From Komagataeibacter xylinus (lineage in GTDB: Bacteria; Pseudomonadota; Alphaproteobacteria; Acetobacterales; Acetobacteraceae): 64,000 bases of DNA. The position numbers and the translations under genes were made by a program. A model generated the notes under the pieces. The model was given only the letters and a program-made list of their open reading frames with translations. It had not been told where the DNA came from and ran no database searches. Each line of letters begins with the position of its first letter. Within the stretch, counting starts at the first letter, position 1. The stretch covers positions 248,001-312,000 of the forward strand of contig NZ_JARWSK010000003.1 of assembly GCF_031081985.1 (NCBI RefSeq), written 5' to 3'. Shown here piece after piece: positions 35,519-46,453 of the stretch.

Positions 35519-36454
35519 TCACACCGGCGGCGGCGGCTCCAGCCCCAGCATCAACGCCAGATTCTGGATCGCGGCACCCGAGGCCCCCTTGCCCAGATTG
35601 TCCAGCCGCGCGGTCAGCACGGCGTGGCCCAGTTCTTCATTGCCATGCACGCGCAGCTCCATCCGGTCGGTGCCTGCCAGCGCATCGGCCACCAGCTTGG
35701 CGCAGGGTTCGGCCACCGTAATGCGGTCGGAGCCTGCGTAATGCGCGGCCAGCACCCCGTGCAGGTCGGCAAGGCTGACATCGCCGGGCAGCAGGTCAAG
35801 GTGCAGCGGCACGGACACGATCATGCCCTGCGGAAAATGCCCGACCGAAGGCACGAACAAAGGCAGTTGTGCAAGGCCCGCATACAGCTTCATTTCCGGT
35901 ATGTGCTTGTGGCCAAGCCCCAGCCCGTACAGCTCGAAGGCCGGGCCGCCATCGCGCTCATGCGCCTCGATCATGCTGCGGCCGCCGCCGCTGTAGCCGC
36001 TTACGGCATTGACCGTGACGGGGTAGTCATCTGGCACCAGCCCGGCCTTGACGAGCGGGCGCAGCAGGCCCACCAGCCCCGTGGGGTAGCAGCCGGGGTT
36101 GGACACGCGCGCCGCCTTGCGGATGCGCTCCGGCTGGGCCGCATCCATTTCGGGGAAACCGTAAACCCAGGCCGGATCGGTGCGGAACGCGGTGCTGGCA
36201 TCAAGGATGCGCGGTGCATCATCCCCCATGGCGTCGGCCATGGCCACGGCTTCCTTCGCCGCCGCGTCAGGCAGGCACAGCACCACTACATCGGCGGCGG
36301 CCATCATTTCGCGCCGGGCGTCAGCGTCCTTGCGGCGGGCGGGGTCGATGGAGCGCAGCGTGACCGGCAGGTGCGCCAGCCGCTCGCGGATGCCAAGCCC
36401 CGTGGTGCCTGCCTCGCCATCGATAAAGACCGTTGCCTGTCCGTCGCTGCTCAT
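35519..36454 (-). CDS. argC: N-acetyl-gamma-glutamyl-phosphate reductase (short type)
   Basis: A 311-residue type 2 ArgC, shorter than the E. coli type. The NADP-binding N-terminus reads VFIDGEAGTTGLGIRERL. The active-site cysteine is in SNPGCYPTG (about residue 119), and the substrate-binding region GYSGGGRSMIE follows. It reduces N-acetylglutamyl phosphate to the semialdehyde in arginine synthesis. It is divergent from mazG, with 95 bp between them. Confidence 0.95.
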   Translation of the reverse strand: MSSDGQATVFIDGEAGTTGLGIRERLAHLPVTLRSIDPARRKDADARREMMAAADVVVLCLPDAAAKEAVAMADAMGDDAPRILDASTAFRTDPAWVYGFPEMDAAQPERIRKAARVSNPGCYPTGLVGLLRPLVKAGLVPDDYPVTVNAVSGYSGGGRSMIEAHERDGGPAFELYGLGLGHKHIPEMKLYAGLAQLPLFVPSVGHFPQGMIVSVPLHLDLLPGDVSLADLHGVLAAHYAGSDRITVAEPCAKLVADALAGTDRMELRVHGNEELGHAVLTARLDNLGKGASGAAIQNLALMLGLEPPPPV

Positions 36455-36549
36455 GTGCCGTGTATCCTGATAAGAACTTCCCGCTGCGGGGTGTGCGATC
36501 TATACAAAACCTGCGCCCGACCGCAACACAAACAGGCAGGACATACCCG

Positions 36550-37344
36550 ATGCAAGACGCCGCAGCCCCCCTCCAACGCCTGCTCGGCATCATGGCCCGC
36601 CTGCGCGACCCCAAGACCGGCTGCCCGTGGGACAAGGTGCAGGATTTTGCCTCCATCGCGCCCTACAGCATTGAAGAAGCCTATGAAGTGGCCGACACCA
36701 TTGCGCGCGAGGACTGGGACGGCCTGCCCGATGAACTCGGCGACCTGCTGCTCCAGGTCGTCTATCACGCGCAGATGGCCGATGAAAAAGGCCTGTTCGA
36801 CTTTGCCACCGTGGCCACCCTGATTGGCGACAAGATGGTCCGCCGCCACCCTCATGTGTTTGGCGAGGCCGAAGCCCAGGCCGGGCAGTGGGAAAACGGC
36901 AAGGCGCTCGAACGCCTCGCCCGCAACCGGCGCGGCACGCTTGATGACGTGCCCGTGGGCCTGCCAGCACTGATCCGCGCGCGCAAGCTCTCCGCCCGTG
37001 CCGCCCGGGTGGGCTTTGACTGGGATACGGTGGGCGAGGTCGCCGCCAAGGTGGATGAGGAACTCGATGAACTGAAGGTCGAGCTTGAAAGCGGCGACCG
37101 CGAAAAGATCTTTGATGAACTCGGCGACGTGCTGTTCACGCTGGCCACACTGGCCCGCAAGCTGGACATGGACCCCGAGGCCTGCCTGCGCCAGGCCAAC
37201 GCCAAGTTCACCCGCCGCTTTACCGCCGTCGAGCACGACCTGGCCGACCGGGGGCTCGCACTAGCCGATGTGGACGTGAAAACCATGGAGGAAGGCTGGC
37301 AGGCGGTGAAACGCCGCGAGCGCGCAGCAACAAAAAAGACTTAA
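36550..37344 (+). CDS. mazG: Nucleoside triphosphate pyrophosphohydrolase MazG
   Basis: A 264-residue protein with two tandem MazG domains (about 1-115 and 140-235). Metal-binding signatures are SIEEAYEVADTI with DELGDLLLQVVYHAQMA in the first domain, and KVDEELDELKVEL with DELGDVLFTLATLAR in the second. It hydrolyses (d)NTPs to NMP and pyrophosphate and is linked to nutritional stress. ATG 36550 gives the usual MazG start just before LQRLLGIMARLRDP. It ends next to repeat copy D. Confidence 0.93.
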   Translation: MQDAAAPLQRLLGIMARLRDPKTGCPWDKVQDFASIAPYSIEEAYEVADTIAREDWDGLPDELGDLLLQVVYHAQMADEKGLFDFATVATLIGDKMVRRHPHVFGEAEAQAGQWENGKALERLARNRRGTLDDVPVGLPALIRARKLSARAARVGFDWDTVGEVAAKVDEELDELKVELESGDREKIFDELGDVLFTLATLARKLDMDPEACLRQANAKFTRRFTAVEHDLADRGLALADVDVKTMEEGWQAVKRRERAATKKT

Positions 37345-37349
37345 AAATC

Positions 37350-37430
37350 AAAAGTTTTTGGTGAAGCTTTTTTCAAAAAGCTTCGAAAGAACGCCGCCTT
37401 TTTGAAACAAGGCGGCACCAAAAAACTTTC
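37350..37430 (+). repeat. Palindromic repeat element, full copy D
   Basis: Outer arms AAAAGTTTTTGG / CC-AAAAAACTTT, first inner hairpin GAAGCTTTTT/AAAAAGCTTC, second inner hairpin CCGCCTTTTT/CAAGGCGG. It lies between the convergent ends of mazG and the inositol-monophosphatase-family gene. Confidence 0.9.
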
Positions 37431-37435
37431 ATCTT

Positions 37436-38272
37436 TCAGGGCATCGTCAGCAGCAGGTCATGCAACGCCTGCCAGCTTGCCCGGTCAGGCGCGTAAAGCA
37501 GGCCGCCGCTGCGGTCGGTCACGCGATAGGGCGCCCCATCAAAATGGGCGCTGTAGCCACCGGCTTCCTGATGGATCAGCCAGCCTGCCAGATGGTCCCA
37601 CGGCAGGGTGCGGTTGAACAGCAGGAAGTGGCAGCGCCCATCGACCAGCATCAGGTATTCATGCGCCGCACAGCGGAAATCCCACGATCCCGCCACCTTG
37701 GGCAGGTTATGGGTCACGACATCACGCACGGGGGCAGGCAGGTAGCGCCATGAGGCGTTGCCCGCCATCTCGTGCGCGGGCACGGCGGGAGCGACCTGCA
37801 GGCGGCGCTCGCCCCCCCTGCCATCATCAAGCCATGCACCCTGCCCGCGCGCGGCTACGGCAGCAACATTGCAGATGGGGTCCAGAATCACCCCGCCCAC
37901 CACTTCGCCACCCGATACGGCAGATACCATCACGCCAAACAGCGGCACGCCCGCCGCGTAATTGGCTGTGCCATCAATCGGGTCGATCACGAAGGCCAGG
38001 TCAGCCATGGCCAGGCCATCAAGCAGGTCGGGACTGGCCGCCACCGCCTCCTCCCCCACCACGAGGGCTTCGGGCCATGCAGCCTGCAGGGCTGCGGTCA
38101 GGTCGCGCTCGGTGGCTTCGTCCGCCACGGTCACGATATCCATCGGCCCGCTCTTGCTGCGGATATCGGCGCGGTCAAGGCAACGGAAGGACGGCATGAC
38201 ATGGCGCTGTGCTGCTTCACGCATCATCGCCACCACCTTGTGCATATCCGCCAGTGTGATCCGTTGCGTCAT
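37436..38272 (-). CDS. Inositol monophosphatase family phosphatase (HisN/SuhB-like)
   Basis: 278 residues. The family metal site is complete: VGEEAVAASPD (first Glu), DPIDGTANYAAG (motif A, about residues 98-109), and WDHLAGWLIHQEAGG (motif B, about 223-237). Members dephosphorylate myo-inositol-1-phosphate, histidinol phosphate or PAP; which one cannot be told. In actinobacteria and Alphaproteobacteria this group often supplies histidinol phosphatase. ATG 38272 is the natural start; the open frame extends upstream to 38449 only because the repeat element E is translatable. Confidence 0.85.
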   Translation of the reverse strand: MTQRITLADMHKVVAMMREAAQRHVMPSFRCLDRADIRSKSGPMDIVTVADEATERDLTAALQAAWPEALVVGEEAVAASPDLLDGLAMADLAFVIDPIDGTANYAAGVPLFGVMVSAVSGGEVVGGVILDPICNVAAVAARGQGAWLDDGRGGERRLQVAPAVPAHEMAGNASWRYLPAPVRDVVTHNLPKVAGSWDFRCAAHEYLMLVDGRCHFLLFNRTLPWDHLAGWLIHQEAGGYSAHFDGAPYRVTDRSGGLLYAPDRASWQALHDLLLTMP

Positions 38273-38363
38273 TGCTGCCTCCGCCCCTGTCCGTTGTTCA
38301 ACCCGCCATTCCTGCGCTGCCGCCTGCATGCGAGGCCCGTTTCGCAGGAAATCTGCGATCATC

Positions 38364-38446
38364 AGAAAATTTTGGGCGAAGCTTTTTTCAAAAAGCTTCG
38401 GAGAACGCCGCCTTTTTGAAAAAAGGCGGCACCCAAAAACTTTCAT
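38364..38446 (+). repeat. Palindromic repeat element, full copy E
   Basis: Left outer arm GAAAATTTTGGG (degenerate), first hairpin GAAGCTTTTTT/AAAAAGCTTC, second hairpin CCGCCTTTTT/AAAAAGGCGG, right arm ACCCAAAAACTTTC. It sits between the hflX stop and the phosphatase gene, where it can terminate the ntr-hfq-hflX operon. Confidence 0.9.
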
Positions 38447-38466
38447 CATTTTTTATCAATGCGTTC

Positions 38467-39777
38467 CTAATCGACCAGGCAGGTTACCACGCGGCCAAAC
38501 TGCATCTCGAAACGCGCGCGGTTGGCAGGCGAAAGGCGCACAGTCATTTCGGCCCCTTCCTCCCCATCGCTCCGCTCGGTTACCTCGCCATGCTCATGCA
38601 GCCAGGCCATGGCCGCGCCCTCGGTTATGGGCACGCGGTAGCGCACGACTTCCATCGCGCGGGTCATGCGCTCGTCAATCGCGGCCAGCAGGTCGGGCAG
38701 GCCATCGCCGGTAATGGCGGAAATGACCACGTTGCCCGGTCGCGCGCCCACGGCATCGCGCCCGCCCACGAGGTCGGCCTTGTTCAGCACCTCGATCACA
38801 CGACCCTGCCAGTCGGCCTCGATCGTGCCGTTGCGCGCCATGCCCTCGAGCACCTCGATTACGTCATTGCGCTGCGATGCGCTATCGGGGTGCGAGACAT
38901 CGCGCACATGCAGGATGATGTCGGCCTCGGCCACTTCTTCAAGTGTAGCGCGAAAGGCGGCAATGAGTTCGGTGGGCAGGTCACTGATGAAGCCCACCGT
39001 ATCGGACAGGATCACCCGCCGCCCCGAGGGCAACTGGATGCCGCGCATGGTGGGGTCCAGCGTGGCAAAAAGCTGGTCCTGCGCATACACGCTGGCCCCG
39101 GTCAGGGCATTGAACAGGGTGGACTTGCCCGCATTGGTGTAGCCGACAAGCGCTACAATGGGGAACGGCACCCGCCTGCGCGCCTGCCGGTGCAGGCCGC
39201 GCGTGCGGCGCACCTGCTCAAGCTCGCGCTTGAGGCGCACGATCCGGTCGCCGATCATGCGGCGGTCGGCCTCGATCTGCGTCTCGCCGGGGCCGCCGAG
39301 GAAGCCGAAGCCACCGCGCTGGCGCTCAAGATGGGTCCAGGTGCGCACAAGGCGGCTGCGCTGGTATTCCAGATGGGCGAGTTCGACCTGCAGCGTGCCT
39401 TCACGCGTGGCCGCACGCTCGCCAAAAATATCAAGGATCAGGGCGGTCCGGTCGATCACCTTGCAGCCCAGCGCGCGCTCGAGGTTGCGCTGCTGCACCG
39501 GGGTGAGCCGGGAATCGATGATGACAACGGTGATGTTGTCGGCCTTGACCGTCTCTTTAAGCGAATCGACCTGGCCCCCGCCAAGCAGGGTGGCAGGGCG
39601 GCGCGCACGCAGCAGAAGCACCGCCTGGCACACCACCACCAGCCCGATGGAGGCGGCAAGGCCCACCGCTTCCTCCAGCCGGGCTTCGGCGGCGCGGGCA
39701 TCATCGTGCCGGTCGGGGCGCTCCCATGGCAGGATGACAGCGGCGCGCGTGGCGGATGAAGGCGCCGCCACCGTCAC
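38467..39777 (-). CDS. hflX: GTPase HflX
   Basis: A 436-residue ribosome-associated GTPase. The N-terminal HflX domain ([12 protein letters not shown], then [10 protein letters not shown]) and the glycine-rich linker [19 protein letters not shown] lead into the G domain with P-loop [12 protein letters not shown], switch [10 protein letters not shown] and specificity motif NKADLV. HflX splits stalled ribosomes under stress. It starts with GTG overlapping the hfq stop by 4 bp; the hfq-hflX pairing is widely conserved. Confidence 0.95.
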   Translation of the reverse strand: MTVAAPSSATRAAVILPWERPDRHDDARAAEARLEEAVGLAASIGLVVVCQAVLLLRARRPATLLGGGQVDSLKETVKADNITVVIIDSRLTPVQQRNLERALGCKVIDRTALILDIFGERAATREGTLQVELAHLEYQRSRLVRTWTHLERQRGGFGFLGGPGETQIEADRRMIGDRIVRLKRELEQVRRTRGLHRQARRRVPFPIVALVGYTNAGKSTLFNALTGASVYAQDQLFATLDPTMRGIQLPSGRRVILSDTVGFISDLPTELIAAFRATLEEVAEADIILHVRDVSHPDSASQRNDVIEVLEGMARNGTIEADWQGRVIEVLNKADLVGGRDAVGARPGNVVISAITGDGLPDLLAAIDERMTRAMEVVRYRVPITEGAAMAWLHEHGEVTERSDGEEGAEMTVRLSPANRARFEMQFGRVVTCLVD

Positions 39778-40052
39778 GACGGGCTGCCATCCGTGGCTGC
39801 CGGTTCTTCCGTATCCTCGGCCGGGGGGTCGAACAGGCTGACCGGGGTTGCGGGCATGACGGTGCTGATCGCGTGCTTGTAGACAAGCTGCGTATGCCCG
39901 TCGCGCCGCAGCAGGACGGAAAAATTGTCAAACCAGGTGATGATGCCCTGGAGCTTGACGCCATTGACGAGGAAAATGGTGACCGGCGTTTTCGACCGGC
40001 GGACGTGGTTGAGAAACACGTCCTGTACATTCTGTGAAGGTTCTTTTGCCAC
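39774..40052 (-). CDS. hfq: RNA chaperone Hfq
   Basis: 92 residues. The Sm1 motif ([19 protein letters not shown]) and Sm2 motif ([10 protein letters not shown]) are intact, with an acidic C-terminal tail ([13 protein letters not shown]). The N-terminal [14 protein letters not shown] is canonical. As a hexamer it pairs small RNAs with mRNAs. It starts with GTG, preceded by a TAAGG ribosome site. The 127-bp gap after ntrX probably contains a dedicated promoter in addition to read-through from the ntr genes. Confidence 0.97.
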   Translation of the reverse strand: MAKEPSQNVQDVFLNHVRRSKTPVTIFLVNGVKLQGIITWFDNFSVLLRRDGHTQLVYKHAISTVMPATPVSLFDPPAEDTEEPAATDGSPS

Positions 40053-40179
40053 GGCAGGGCCTTACTTGTTGTTTGTTGGGCGAAAATCAACACGGCACAG
40101 TCACGTGTCATGCTACGGCGTTGCCACCATCCGTATCACGGTTCGTTGTCTAGCAGGCATGCGTCAGGTGGGCAAAAGC

Positions 40180-41571
40180 TCATCCTGCGTTGCGGTCCTC
40201 CGATGTAACGCCAAGCTGCTTGAGCTTGCGATGCAGCGCGCTGCGCTCCATGCCCACAAAGCCTGCGGTACGGCTTATGTTCCCGCCAAAACGCAAAAGC
40301 TGTGCCTGAAGGTACTGGGTCTCGAACAGGTCACGCGCCTCGCGCAGGGGCAGGCTCATCACATCCTCGTCAGAATCGAATTTGAGCAGCGCGGGCGCAC
40401 CATCTCCCACCGTGGAAGGCAGCATGTCGGCCCGGATGGGGTCGGTGCTGTTGCCCGGCATCATGATGAGCAGGCGCTCCATCAGGTTGCGCAGTTCACG
40501 CACATTGCCCGGCCACTCGTAGCTCTGCAGCGCCGCAATCGCATCGCCCGAAAGCTCACGCATCGGCAGGCCCGCGTTTTCCGCCGCGCGATCAAGGAAC
40601 ATGCGGGCCAGTTCGGGTATGTCCTCGCGCCGCTCGCGCAGGCTGGGAATGCGCAGCGGCACGACGGCGAGGCGGTAGTACAGATCCTCACGGAAGCGCC
40701 CGAGCCCGATCTCGGCCTGCAGGTCGCGGTTGGTGGTGGCGAGTACGCGCACATCCACCTTCACCCGCCGCGAGCCGCCAAGCCGCTCAAACGTCTGGTC
40801 CTGCAGCGCGCGCACGATCTTGCCCTGCGTCTCGAGCGGCATGTCGGACACTTCATCAAGCAGGAGCGTGCCGCCATGCGCGCGTTCAAGCACGCCGGTG
40901 CGCCGGCCCGCGCCATCATCGCTGCCTTCGATGCCGAACAGTTCCTCTTCAAACCGGCCCGGGGCCAGGGTGGCGCAGTTCAGCGCTATGAATGGCCCCT
41001 CCGCCCGGCGGGAACTGGCATGGATCATCCTTGCCGCCACTTCCTTGCCGGTGCCCGCCGCCCCCGAGATCAGCACGCGCGAGCCGGTCGGTGCCACGCG
41101 GTCGATCTGGTTGCGCACGGCGGCAATGGCGGCGCTGCGCCCCTCGAGCACGGTGCCCGAGCCTGCGCGCAGGCGCAGTTCGGCATTCTCGCGCGCAAGG
41201 CGCGAGGCCTCGAGCGCGCGGCGCACCACCACGAGCAGCCGGTCGGCCTGGAAGGGTTTTTCAATAAAGTCGTATGCGCCATGCTGCAGGGCGGCCACGG
41301 CGGTCTCGATGGTGCCGTGCCCCGAGATCATGATGACCGGGACGGACGGCTCCTCCTTGTGCAGCACATTGAGGATGCCCAGCCCATCAAGCCGTGAACC
41401 CTGCAACCAGACATCAAGCACCACCAGCGCGGGCCGACGTTCCCTGAAGGCGGCGATGGCGGAATCGGAATCACCCGCCAGCCGCGTTTCATATCCTTCA
41501 TCGGCCAGAATGCCTTCGATAAGGAGCCGTATATCCGGCTCATCATCGACGATCAGGATTTCATGCCCCAT
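40180..41571 (-). CDS. ntrX: Nitrogen regulation response regulator NtrX
   Basis: 463 residues: receiver domain (phospho-acceptor Asp in LVVLDVWLQGSRLDG), AAA+ domain with a modified Walker A (ISGAAGTGKEVAA) and GGTLLLDEVSDMP, and a C-terminal Fis-type HTH (GNISRTAGFVGMERSALHRK). The sigma-54-contact GAFTGA loop is absent; the place reads FGIEGSDDGAGRRTGVLE. This is usual for NtrX and implies that it may not activate sigma-54 promoters in the classical way. Cognate kinase NtrY overlaps by 11 bp upstream. Confidence 0.93.
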   Translation of the reverse strand: MGHEILIVDDEPDIRLLIEGILADEGYETRLAGDSDSAIAAFRERRPALVVLDVWLQGSRLDGLGILNVLHKEEPSVPVIMISGHGTIETAVAALQHGAYDFIEKPFQADRLLVVVRRALEASRLARENAELRLRAGSGTVLEGRSAAIAAVRNQIDRVAPTGSRVLISGAAGTGKEVAARMIHASSRRAEGPFIALNCATLAPGRFEEELFGIEGSDDGAGRRTGVLERAHGGTLLLDEVSDMPLETQGKIVRALQDQTFERLGGSRRVKVDVRVLATTNRDLQAEIGLGRFREDLYYRLAVVPLRIPSLRERREDIPELARMFLDRAAENAGLPMRELSGDAIAALQSYEWPGNVRELRNLMERLLIMMPGNSTDPIRADMLPSTVGDGAPALLKFDSDEDVMSLPLREARDLFETQYLQAQLLRFGGNISRTAGFVGMERSALHRKLKQLGVTSEDRNAG

Positions 41572-43828
41572 GGTCGTCCTTTATCGGCAAAATCAACGTC
41601 GACACAGCTCCCCTGCCCCCGGCATTGTCCTCAAGCCCGATGCTCCCGCCATGATCTTCAAGAATCTTCTTGACGATCGCAAGGCCCAGGCCGGTTCCCT
41701 TGGGCTTGTGCGTCACATAAGGCTCGGTCAGCCGGGCGCGATCCTCGACCGGCAGCCCGATCCCGTCATCCTCGACGCGCAGGCGAACATGCGCGCCGTC
41801 ATTTTCCAATGTAATACGGATGTGGCCAATGACGCCATCCCCGCCCGGCGCCCCGCCGGGCGCGCGCATGGCAATGGCGTCGGCAGCGTTCTGCAACAGG
41901 TTGGTCAGCGCCTGGCCCACCAGCCTGCGGTCGCAGCGCACGATCGGCCCCCGGTCGGGCAGGTTGACATCATAGACCAGCTCGGGGTGGGCATTGCGTT
42001 GCAGGATCAGCGCCTCGCGCACGATGCGCGAGAGATCCTCGTTACGCATGACGGGCTGGGGCATGCGGGCAAAGGCGGAAAACTCATCGACCATGCGCCC
42101 GATATCGCCCACATGCCGGATGATGGTGTCCACGCATTGCACGAACGTATCGGGGTCGGATGAAATCTCGCGCAGGAAGCGGCGCTTGAGCCGCTCGGCT
42201 GCAAGCTGGATGGGGGTGAGCGGGTTCTTGATCTCATGGGCGATGCGGCGCGCCACGTCCGCCCAGGCCGCCTTGCGCTGCGCCACCTGCAGGGCTGTTA
42301 TGTCATCAAACGTAACCACATAGCCCTCGGCCGAGACACCGGCCACGCTGCCCTGCATTTCCGCGCCGATTCGCACCAGCAGGGTGCTGGCGCGGCCGCC
42401 TGCGAGCACCTGCACCTCGCCCGTCAGTTCGCGCGCGCCATCGTGCGCAATGCGGTCGAGCATGTCGGTGAGTTCGGGCACCACCTCGATCAGCGGCTGG
42501 CCCACGCATTCGGTCATGTCGCGGTGCAGCAGCACGCTGGCCGCCCGGTTGGGCAGTTCGATCATGCGCTGCGAATCAAGCCCTATCACCCCGGCCGAAA
42601 CACCTGACAGCACGGCCTCGGTAAAGCGGCGGCGTTCATTGATCTGGTTGTTGGCCTGGATCAGCTCGGCGCGCTGGGTGGCAAGCTGGGTGGTCATGCG
42701 GTTGAAGGCGCGTGACAGGCTGGCCACCTCGTCATCGCGGTCGCCTTCGGGCACGTTGCTGTCGAGATCGCCCTTGCTCACCCGCTCGGACGCCAGAATG
42801 AGCAGGCCGAGCGGGCGGACGATCTGGTTGGCCAGCATCAGCCCGATCAGGATGGCGGCACCGAGCACCAGCACCGCCACGAGGGCGAAGATGAGCACGA
42901 AGGTGAACTGGATCTTGCCACGGTTGCTATTGAGCCGCTGGTAGTCGGCCACCACCTGCTCGGTGCGATGCATGTGCTCGAGAATGTCGGGGTCGACAGG
43001 GCGGGCGATCATGAGCATGAGCGGCGGCGTATCGCCCAGCGTCACCACCGCGCGGACGGTCTTTTCATCCGCCGAATCCAGGATCGCGATCTCGTTGGTG
43101 CGGGCCATGAGGGTGGCGGCTGGCGGCGGCAGGTCCTTCATGTTGGCCGTGCGCCCCATCAGCCCGCCCGAGGCCACGACCGTGTTGGTGAACGGGTCGT
43201 ACACCACGGCCACGTCCAGCCCGCGCAGGGTGGCCTGCGAATCCAGCACCTGCGAGAGCGCATCGGGGTTGTGCAGCAGGTCATCGCCCGAGCCGGCCAG
43301 CGCGCTCTGGGCGCTGACCAGGTAATTGGCCAGCGAGAAGGCTTCCGTGCGGATATTGGCGTTATGCTCCTGCAGGTAACCCCGCGAGGTTTCGAGCGCC
43401 TCGTTCATCGCGGTGTTGACCCGGTCGCTGAACCAGATCTGGATGCCGTAGTGAAAGAACACGGCGGCAAACGTGCCTACAACGATGGTGGGCGCCACCG
43501 CCACGATGCCGAACAGCGTGACCAGCCGCACATGCAGCCGGGCGCCCGCCAGCCCGCTGCGCCGCTCGGCCAGAACGCGGCCCACCTTTTCGGTCAGCGA
43601 TGTGGCCAGCAGCAGCAGCACCAGAAAGTTGAGGATGAACACCAGCGCCTGGATCTGCGGGTGATGGGCCAGCGAGTTGCCGCCCGACAGCACCACGAAG
43701 GTCGCCACCCCCAGCACAAGGGCCAGCAGCACCAGCACAAGGGCCACGTTGCGGCGCACGAGCATGTCGAGCATGCGCCGCGCCAGGCGGTAGGCGACGC
43801 CGGGGCGCGACGGGGCGGGCGTGGTCAT
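41561..43828 (-). CDS. ntrY: Sensor histidine kinase NtrY
   Basis: A 755-residue membrane kinase. Three or four N-terminal transmembrane helices (about residues 28-50, 60-78, 97-125) and another near 310-335 bracket a periplasmic sensing region of about 180 residues. A HAMP segment, a PAS domain ([20 protein letters not shown]), the phospho-acceptor histidine in [16 protein letters not shown] and the ATPase G-boxes ([18 protein letters not shown]) follow. It is thought to sense redox or nitrogen signals and phosphorylate NtrX. It overlaps ntrC by 4 bp and ntrX by 11 bp. Confidence 0.94.
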   Translation of the reverse strand: MTTPAPSRPGVAYRLARRMLDMLVRRNVALVLVLLALVLGVATFVVLSGGNSLAHHPQIQALVFILNFLVLLLLATSLTEKVGRVLAERRSGLAGARLHVRLVTLFGIVAVAPTIVVGTFAAVFFHYGIQIWFSDRVNTAMNEALETSRGYLQEHNANIRTEAFSLANYLVSAQSALAGSGDDLLHNPDALSQVLDSQATLRGLDVAVVYDPFTNTVVASGGLMGRTANMKDLPPPAATLMARTNEIAILDSADEKTVRAVVTLGDTPPLMLMIARPVDPDILEHMHRTEQVVADYQRLNSNRGKIQFTFVLIFALVAVLVLGAAILIGLMLANQIVRPLGLLILASERVSKGDLDSNVPEGDRDDEVASLSRAFNRMTTQLATQRAELIQANNQINERRRFTEAVLSGVSAGVIGLDSQRMIELPNRAASVLLHRDMTECVGQPLIEVVPELTDMLDRIAHDGARELTGEVQVLAGGRASTLLVRIGAEMQGSVAGVSAEGYVVTFDDITALQVAQRKAAWADVARRIAHEIKNPLTPIQLAAERLKRRFLREISSDPDTFVQCVDTIIRHVGDIGRMVDEFSAFARMPQPVMRNEDLSRIVREALILQRNAHPELVYDVNLPDRGPIVRCDRRLVGQALTNLLQNAADAIAMRAPGGAPGGDGVIGHIRITLENDGAHVRLRVEDDGIGLPVEDRARLTEPYVTHKPKGTGLGLAIVKKILEDHGGSIGLEDNAGGRGAVSTLILPIKDDHGA

Positions 43829-45276
43829 GCCCCCCCGCGCACTACGGGAATGTCGAGATCGCGGATCTTCTTACGCAGCGTATTGCGGTTCAGCCCCAGC
43901 ATGGCGGCGGCGCGGATCTGGTTGCCGCGCGTGGCCGAGAGCATCATGGCAATGAGGGGGCGCTCCACCTCGGCAATCACCTTGTCATAGATATCGCTCA
44001 TGGGCATGTCGTCCTGCCCGGCCCCTGCTGCGAGGAAGCGCCGGAGATGGCGCTCGACCGCCTCGGCCAGGGTTTCGGTGCTGCTGCCCTCGCCCGACAC
44101 GCCGCTGCTGCTGACTTCGGCGAGTTCGGCATCGATGATGTCGGCCCCGATGCTCTCCTGCGGGTGAAGTGCCGTGATGCGGCGCATAAGGTTTTCAAGT
44201 TCGCGCACGTTGCCCGGCCAGCGATAGGCCTGCAGGCGGGCCATCGCCGCCTCATCAAGCACGCGCACGTTGCCCGCGCCATCGGCGTTCTCGTTGAGGA
44301 AGTGCCGTGCGAGCAGCGGAATGTCCTCCACCCGCTCGCGCAGGGGCGGCAGGCGCATGGGCACCACGTTCAGGCGGTAATACAGATCCTCGCGGAAGCT
44401 GCCCTCGCGGATGGCCTGGCGCAGGTCGCGATGGGTGGCGGCGATGATGCGCACATTGGCGCGGATGGGCACGGTGCCGCCCACGGTGGTAAACGCGCCA
44501 TCCTGCAGCACGCGCAACAGCCTTGTCTGGGCCTCGGGCGGCATGTCGCCAATCTCGTCAAGGAACAGCGTGCCGCCCGCCGCCTGCTCGAAACGCCCCG
44601 CCACCCGGCTCGTCGCCCCCGTAAAGGCGCCCCGCTCATGGCCGAACAGTTCGCTCTCGATCAGGTTGCGCGGAATGGCGGCCATGTTGATGGCCACGAA
44701 AGGCCCGGCGCGGCGCGGCCCGTAATCATGCAGAGCGCGGGCGACGAGTTCCTTGCCGGTGCCGCTCTCGCCCGTGATCATCACGGTCAGGTCCGAGGTC
44801 GTGAGGCGGGCAATGATACGGTAGATGTCCTGCATCACCACCGAGCGCCCGATGAGCGACATCTGCTCCTCGGGCCGGGGGGGAACGACCGCGGGCTGCA
44901 CCGGCATGGCCGGGGTTGCCAGCGCGCGGGCGACCACGGCGAGGACTTCCTTGAGGTCAAACGGCTTGGGCAGGTATTCGAACGCGCCGCGCTGTGTAGC
45001 CTTGACCGCCGTCATGAGCGTAGACTGCGCGCTCATCACCACCACGCGCAGGTCGGGGCGGATGCGGCGGATGCGCGGAATGAGGTCCAGCCCGTTCTCA
45101 TCAGGCATGACCACATCGGTAATCACGAGGTCGCCCTCGCCTTCCTCCACCCACTGCCACAGCGTGGAGGCCTGGGCCGTGGCGCGGACCTGATAGCCCG
45201 CGCGGCCAAGCGCCTGGCTCAGCACCGTGCGGATGGAGCGGTCATCATCAGCAACAAGAATGGTCGGCAGCGACAT
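43825..45276 (-). CDS. ntrC: Nitrogen regulation response regulator NtrC
   Basis: 483 residues. Receiver domain with phospho-acceptor Asp in [13 protein letters not shown], a sigma-54 AAA+ domain with Walker A GESGTGKE, an intact GAFTGA motif ([13 protein letters not shown]) and [14 protein letters not shown], and a Fis-type HTH ([20 protein letters not shown]). With RpoN it activates nitrogen-assimilation promoters on ammonium limitation. It lies 31 bp after ntrB and overlaps ntrY by 4 bp. Confidence 0.96.
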   Translation of the reverse strand: MSLPTILVADDDRSIRTVLSQALGRAGYQVRATAQASTLWQWVEEGEGDLVITDVVMPDENGLDLIPRIRRIRPDLRVVVMSAQSTLMTAVKATQRGAFEYLPKPFDLKEVLAVVARALATPAMPVQPAVVPPRPEEQMSLIGRSVVMQDIYRIIARLTTSDLTVMITGESGTGKELVARALHDYGPRRAGPFVAINMAAIPRNLIESELFGHERGAFTGATSRVAGRFEQAAGGTLFLDEIGDMPPEAQTRLLRVLQDGAFTTVGGTVPIRANVRIIAATHRDLRQAIREGSFREDLYYRLNVVPMRLPPLRERVEDIPLLARHFLNENADGAGNVRVLDEAAMARLQAYRWPGNVRELENLMRRITALHPQESIGADIIDAELAEVSSSGVSGEGSSTETLAEAVERHLRRFLAAGAGQDDMPMSDIYDKVIAEVERPLIAMMLSATRGNQIRAAAMLGLNRNTLRKKIRDLDIPVVRGGA

Positions 45277-45307
45277 ACGCTATAAATCTCTCAACTCTGG
45301 CGGGGCT

Positions 45308-46453
45308 TCAGGGCGTACCCCGGTCTTCGGTCACGACAGGCAGGTGCAGCAGCACATCGGTGCGGCCGGGCTGGCTTTCCACCTCGATCACGCCGCCATG
45401 GTCGCCCACGATCTTGCCTGCAAGCGCAAGCCCCAGCCCGCTGCCCGTGGTCTTGGTGGTGAGGAACGGCTCGAACAGGTGCGGGCGGATATTCTCGGGA
45501 ATGCCCGGCCCGTTATCACGCACCGAAACCAGCAGTGGCAACTGCACGCGCTGGCTGCCCGCCCCGGTGGAAACCCAGATGCCGGGGCGGTAGCTGGTGG
45601 TGAGCGTGATCTGCGGCGGGGCGTCGCCCTCGGGGTGGTCGTGCAGGGCCTCGGCGGCGTTTTTCACCAGGTTGAGGAGCACCTGCACCAATTGGTCGCG
45701 GTTGCCCCATACCGGCGGCAGGGAGGGGTCGTACACTTCCTCGAAGCGGATATCGGCGGCAAAACCCTGCTGGGCCAGCCTGCGCACATGCTCGAGCACG
45801 CGGTGGATGTTGACCGGCCTGCGCTCGAGCGGGCGGTCGCTGAACATGTCCATCCGGTCCACGAGGTCGCGGATGCGGTTGACCTCATCCTGAATCAGCA
45901 CCGCCAGTTCACGGTCGGATTCACCCACCGAGGTTTCAAGCAGCTGCGCCGCCCCCCTTATGCCCGAGAGCGGGTTCTTGACCTCATGCGCCAGGATGGC
46001 CGCCATGCCCGCGACACTGCGCGCCGCCGAGCGGAAGGTGAGCTGGCGGTCAAGCACGCGCACGGCAGAGAAGTCATGGAACGTCAGCGCAACCGAACCC
46101 GGCTCCTCCATTACGGGGGCGCCCTGCACGGTCACGCCATCATGGCGCAGGCGCGGGCTTTCGAGCGTGACCTCGTGCTCGACCACGGTATGGTCCTGCG
46201 TGCGCACCTGCTCCATGAGCAGGAAGAGCGGACTGTCACCGGGCAGGATGTCGGTCAGGCGCATCTGCACCAGATGCGCGCGCGACATGCCAAAAAACGG
46301 CTCGGCGGCGCTGTTGACGTAGCCAATGGCGTTATCGGCGCGCACCACCACCACCGGCAGCGCCAGCGAATCGAGTATGATCCGCCCGTTGCCCGTTACG
46401 TTATCGGGCGCGCAGGGCACATGGCCGGAGGGTGCGGGCGGGGTATGGTTCAT
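45308..46453 (-). CDS. ntrB: Nitrogen regulation histidine kinase NtrB (GlnL)
   Basis: A 381-residue cytoplasmic kinase: N-terminal PAS domain ([21 protein letters not shown]), phospho-acceptor His in [21 protein letters not shown]-box [12 protein letters not shown] and G-boxes VRDNGPGIP and [12 protein letters not shown]. It relays PII protein signals to NtrC. Its start overlaps the dusB stop by 4 bp, the conserved nifR3-ntrB arrangement of Alphaproteobacteria. Confidence 0.95.
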   Translation of the reverse strand: MNHTPPAPSGHVPCAPDNVTGNGRIILDSLALPVVVVRADNAIGYVNSAAEPFFGMSRAHLVQMRLTDILPGDSPLFLLMEQVRTQDHTVVEHEVTLESPRLRHDGVTVQGAPVMEEPGSVALTFHDFSAVRVLDRQLTFRSAARSVAGMAAILAHEVKNPLSGIRGAAQLLETSVGESDRELAVLIQDEVNRIRDLVDRMDMFSDRPLERRPVNIHRVLEHVRRLAQQGFAADIRFEEVYDPSLPPVWGNRDQLVQVLLNLVKNAAEALHDHPEGDAPPQITLTTSYRPGIWVSTGAGSQRVQLPLLVSVRDNGPGIPENIRPHLFEPFLTTKTTGSGLGLALAGKIVGDHGGVIEVESQPGRTDVLLHLPVVTEDRGTP

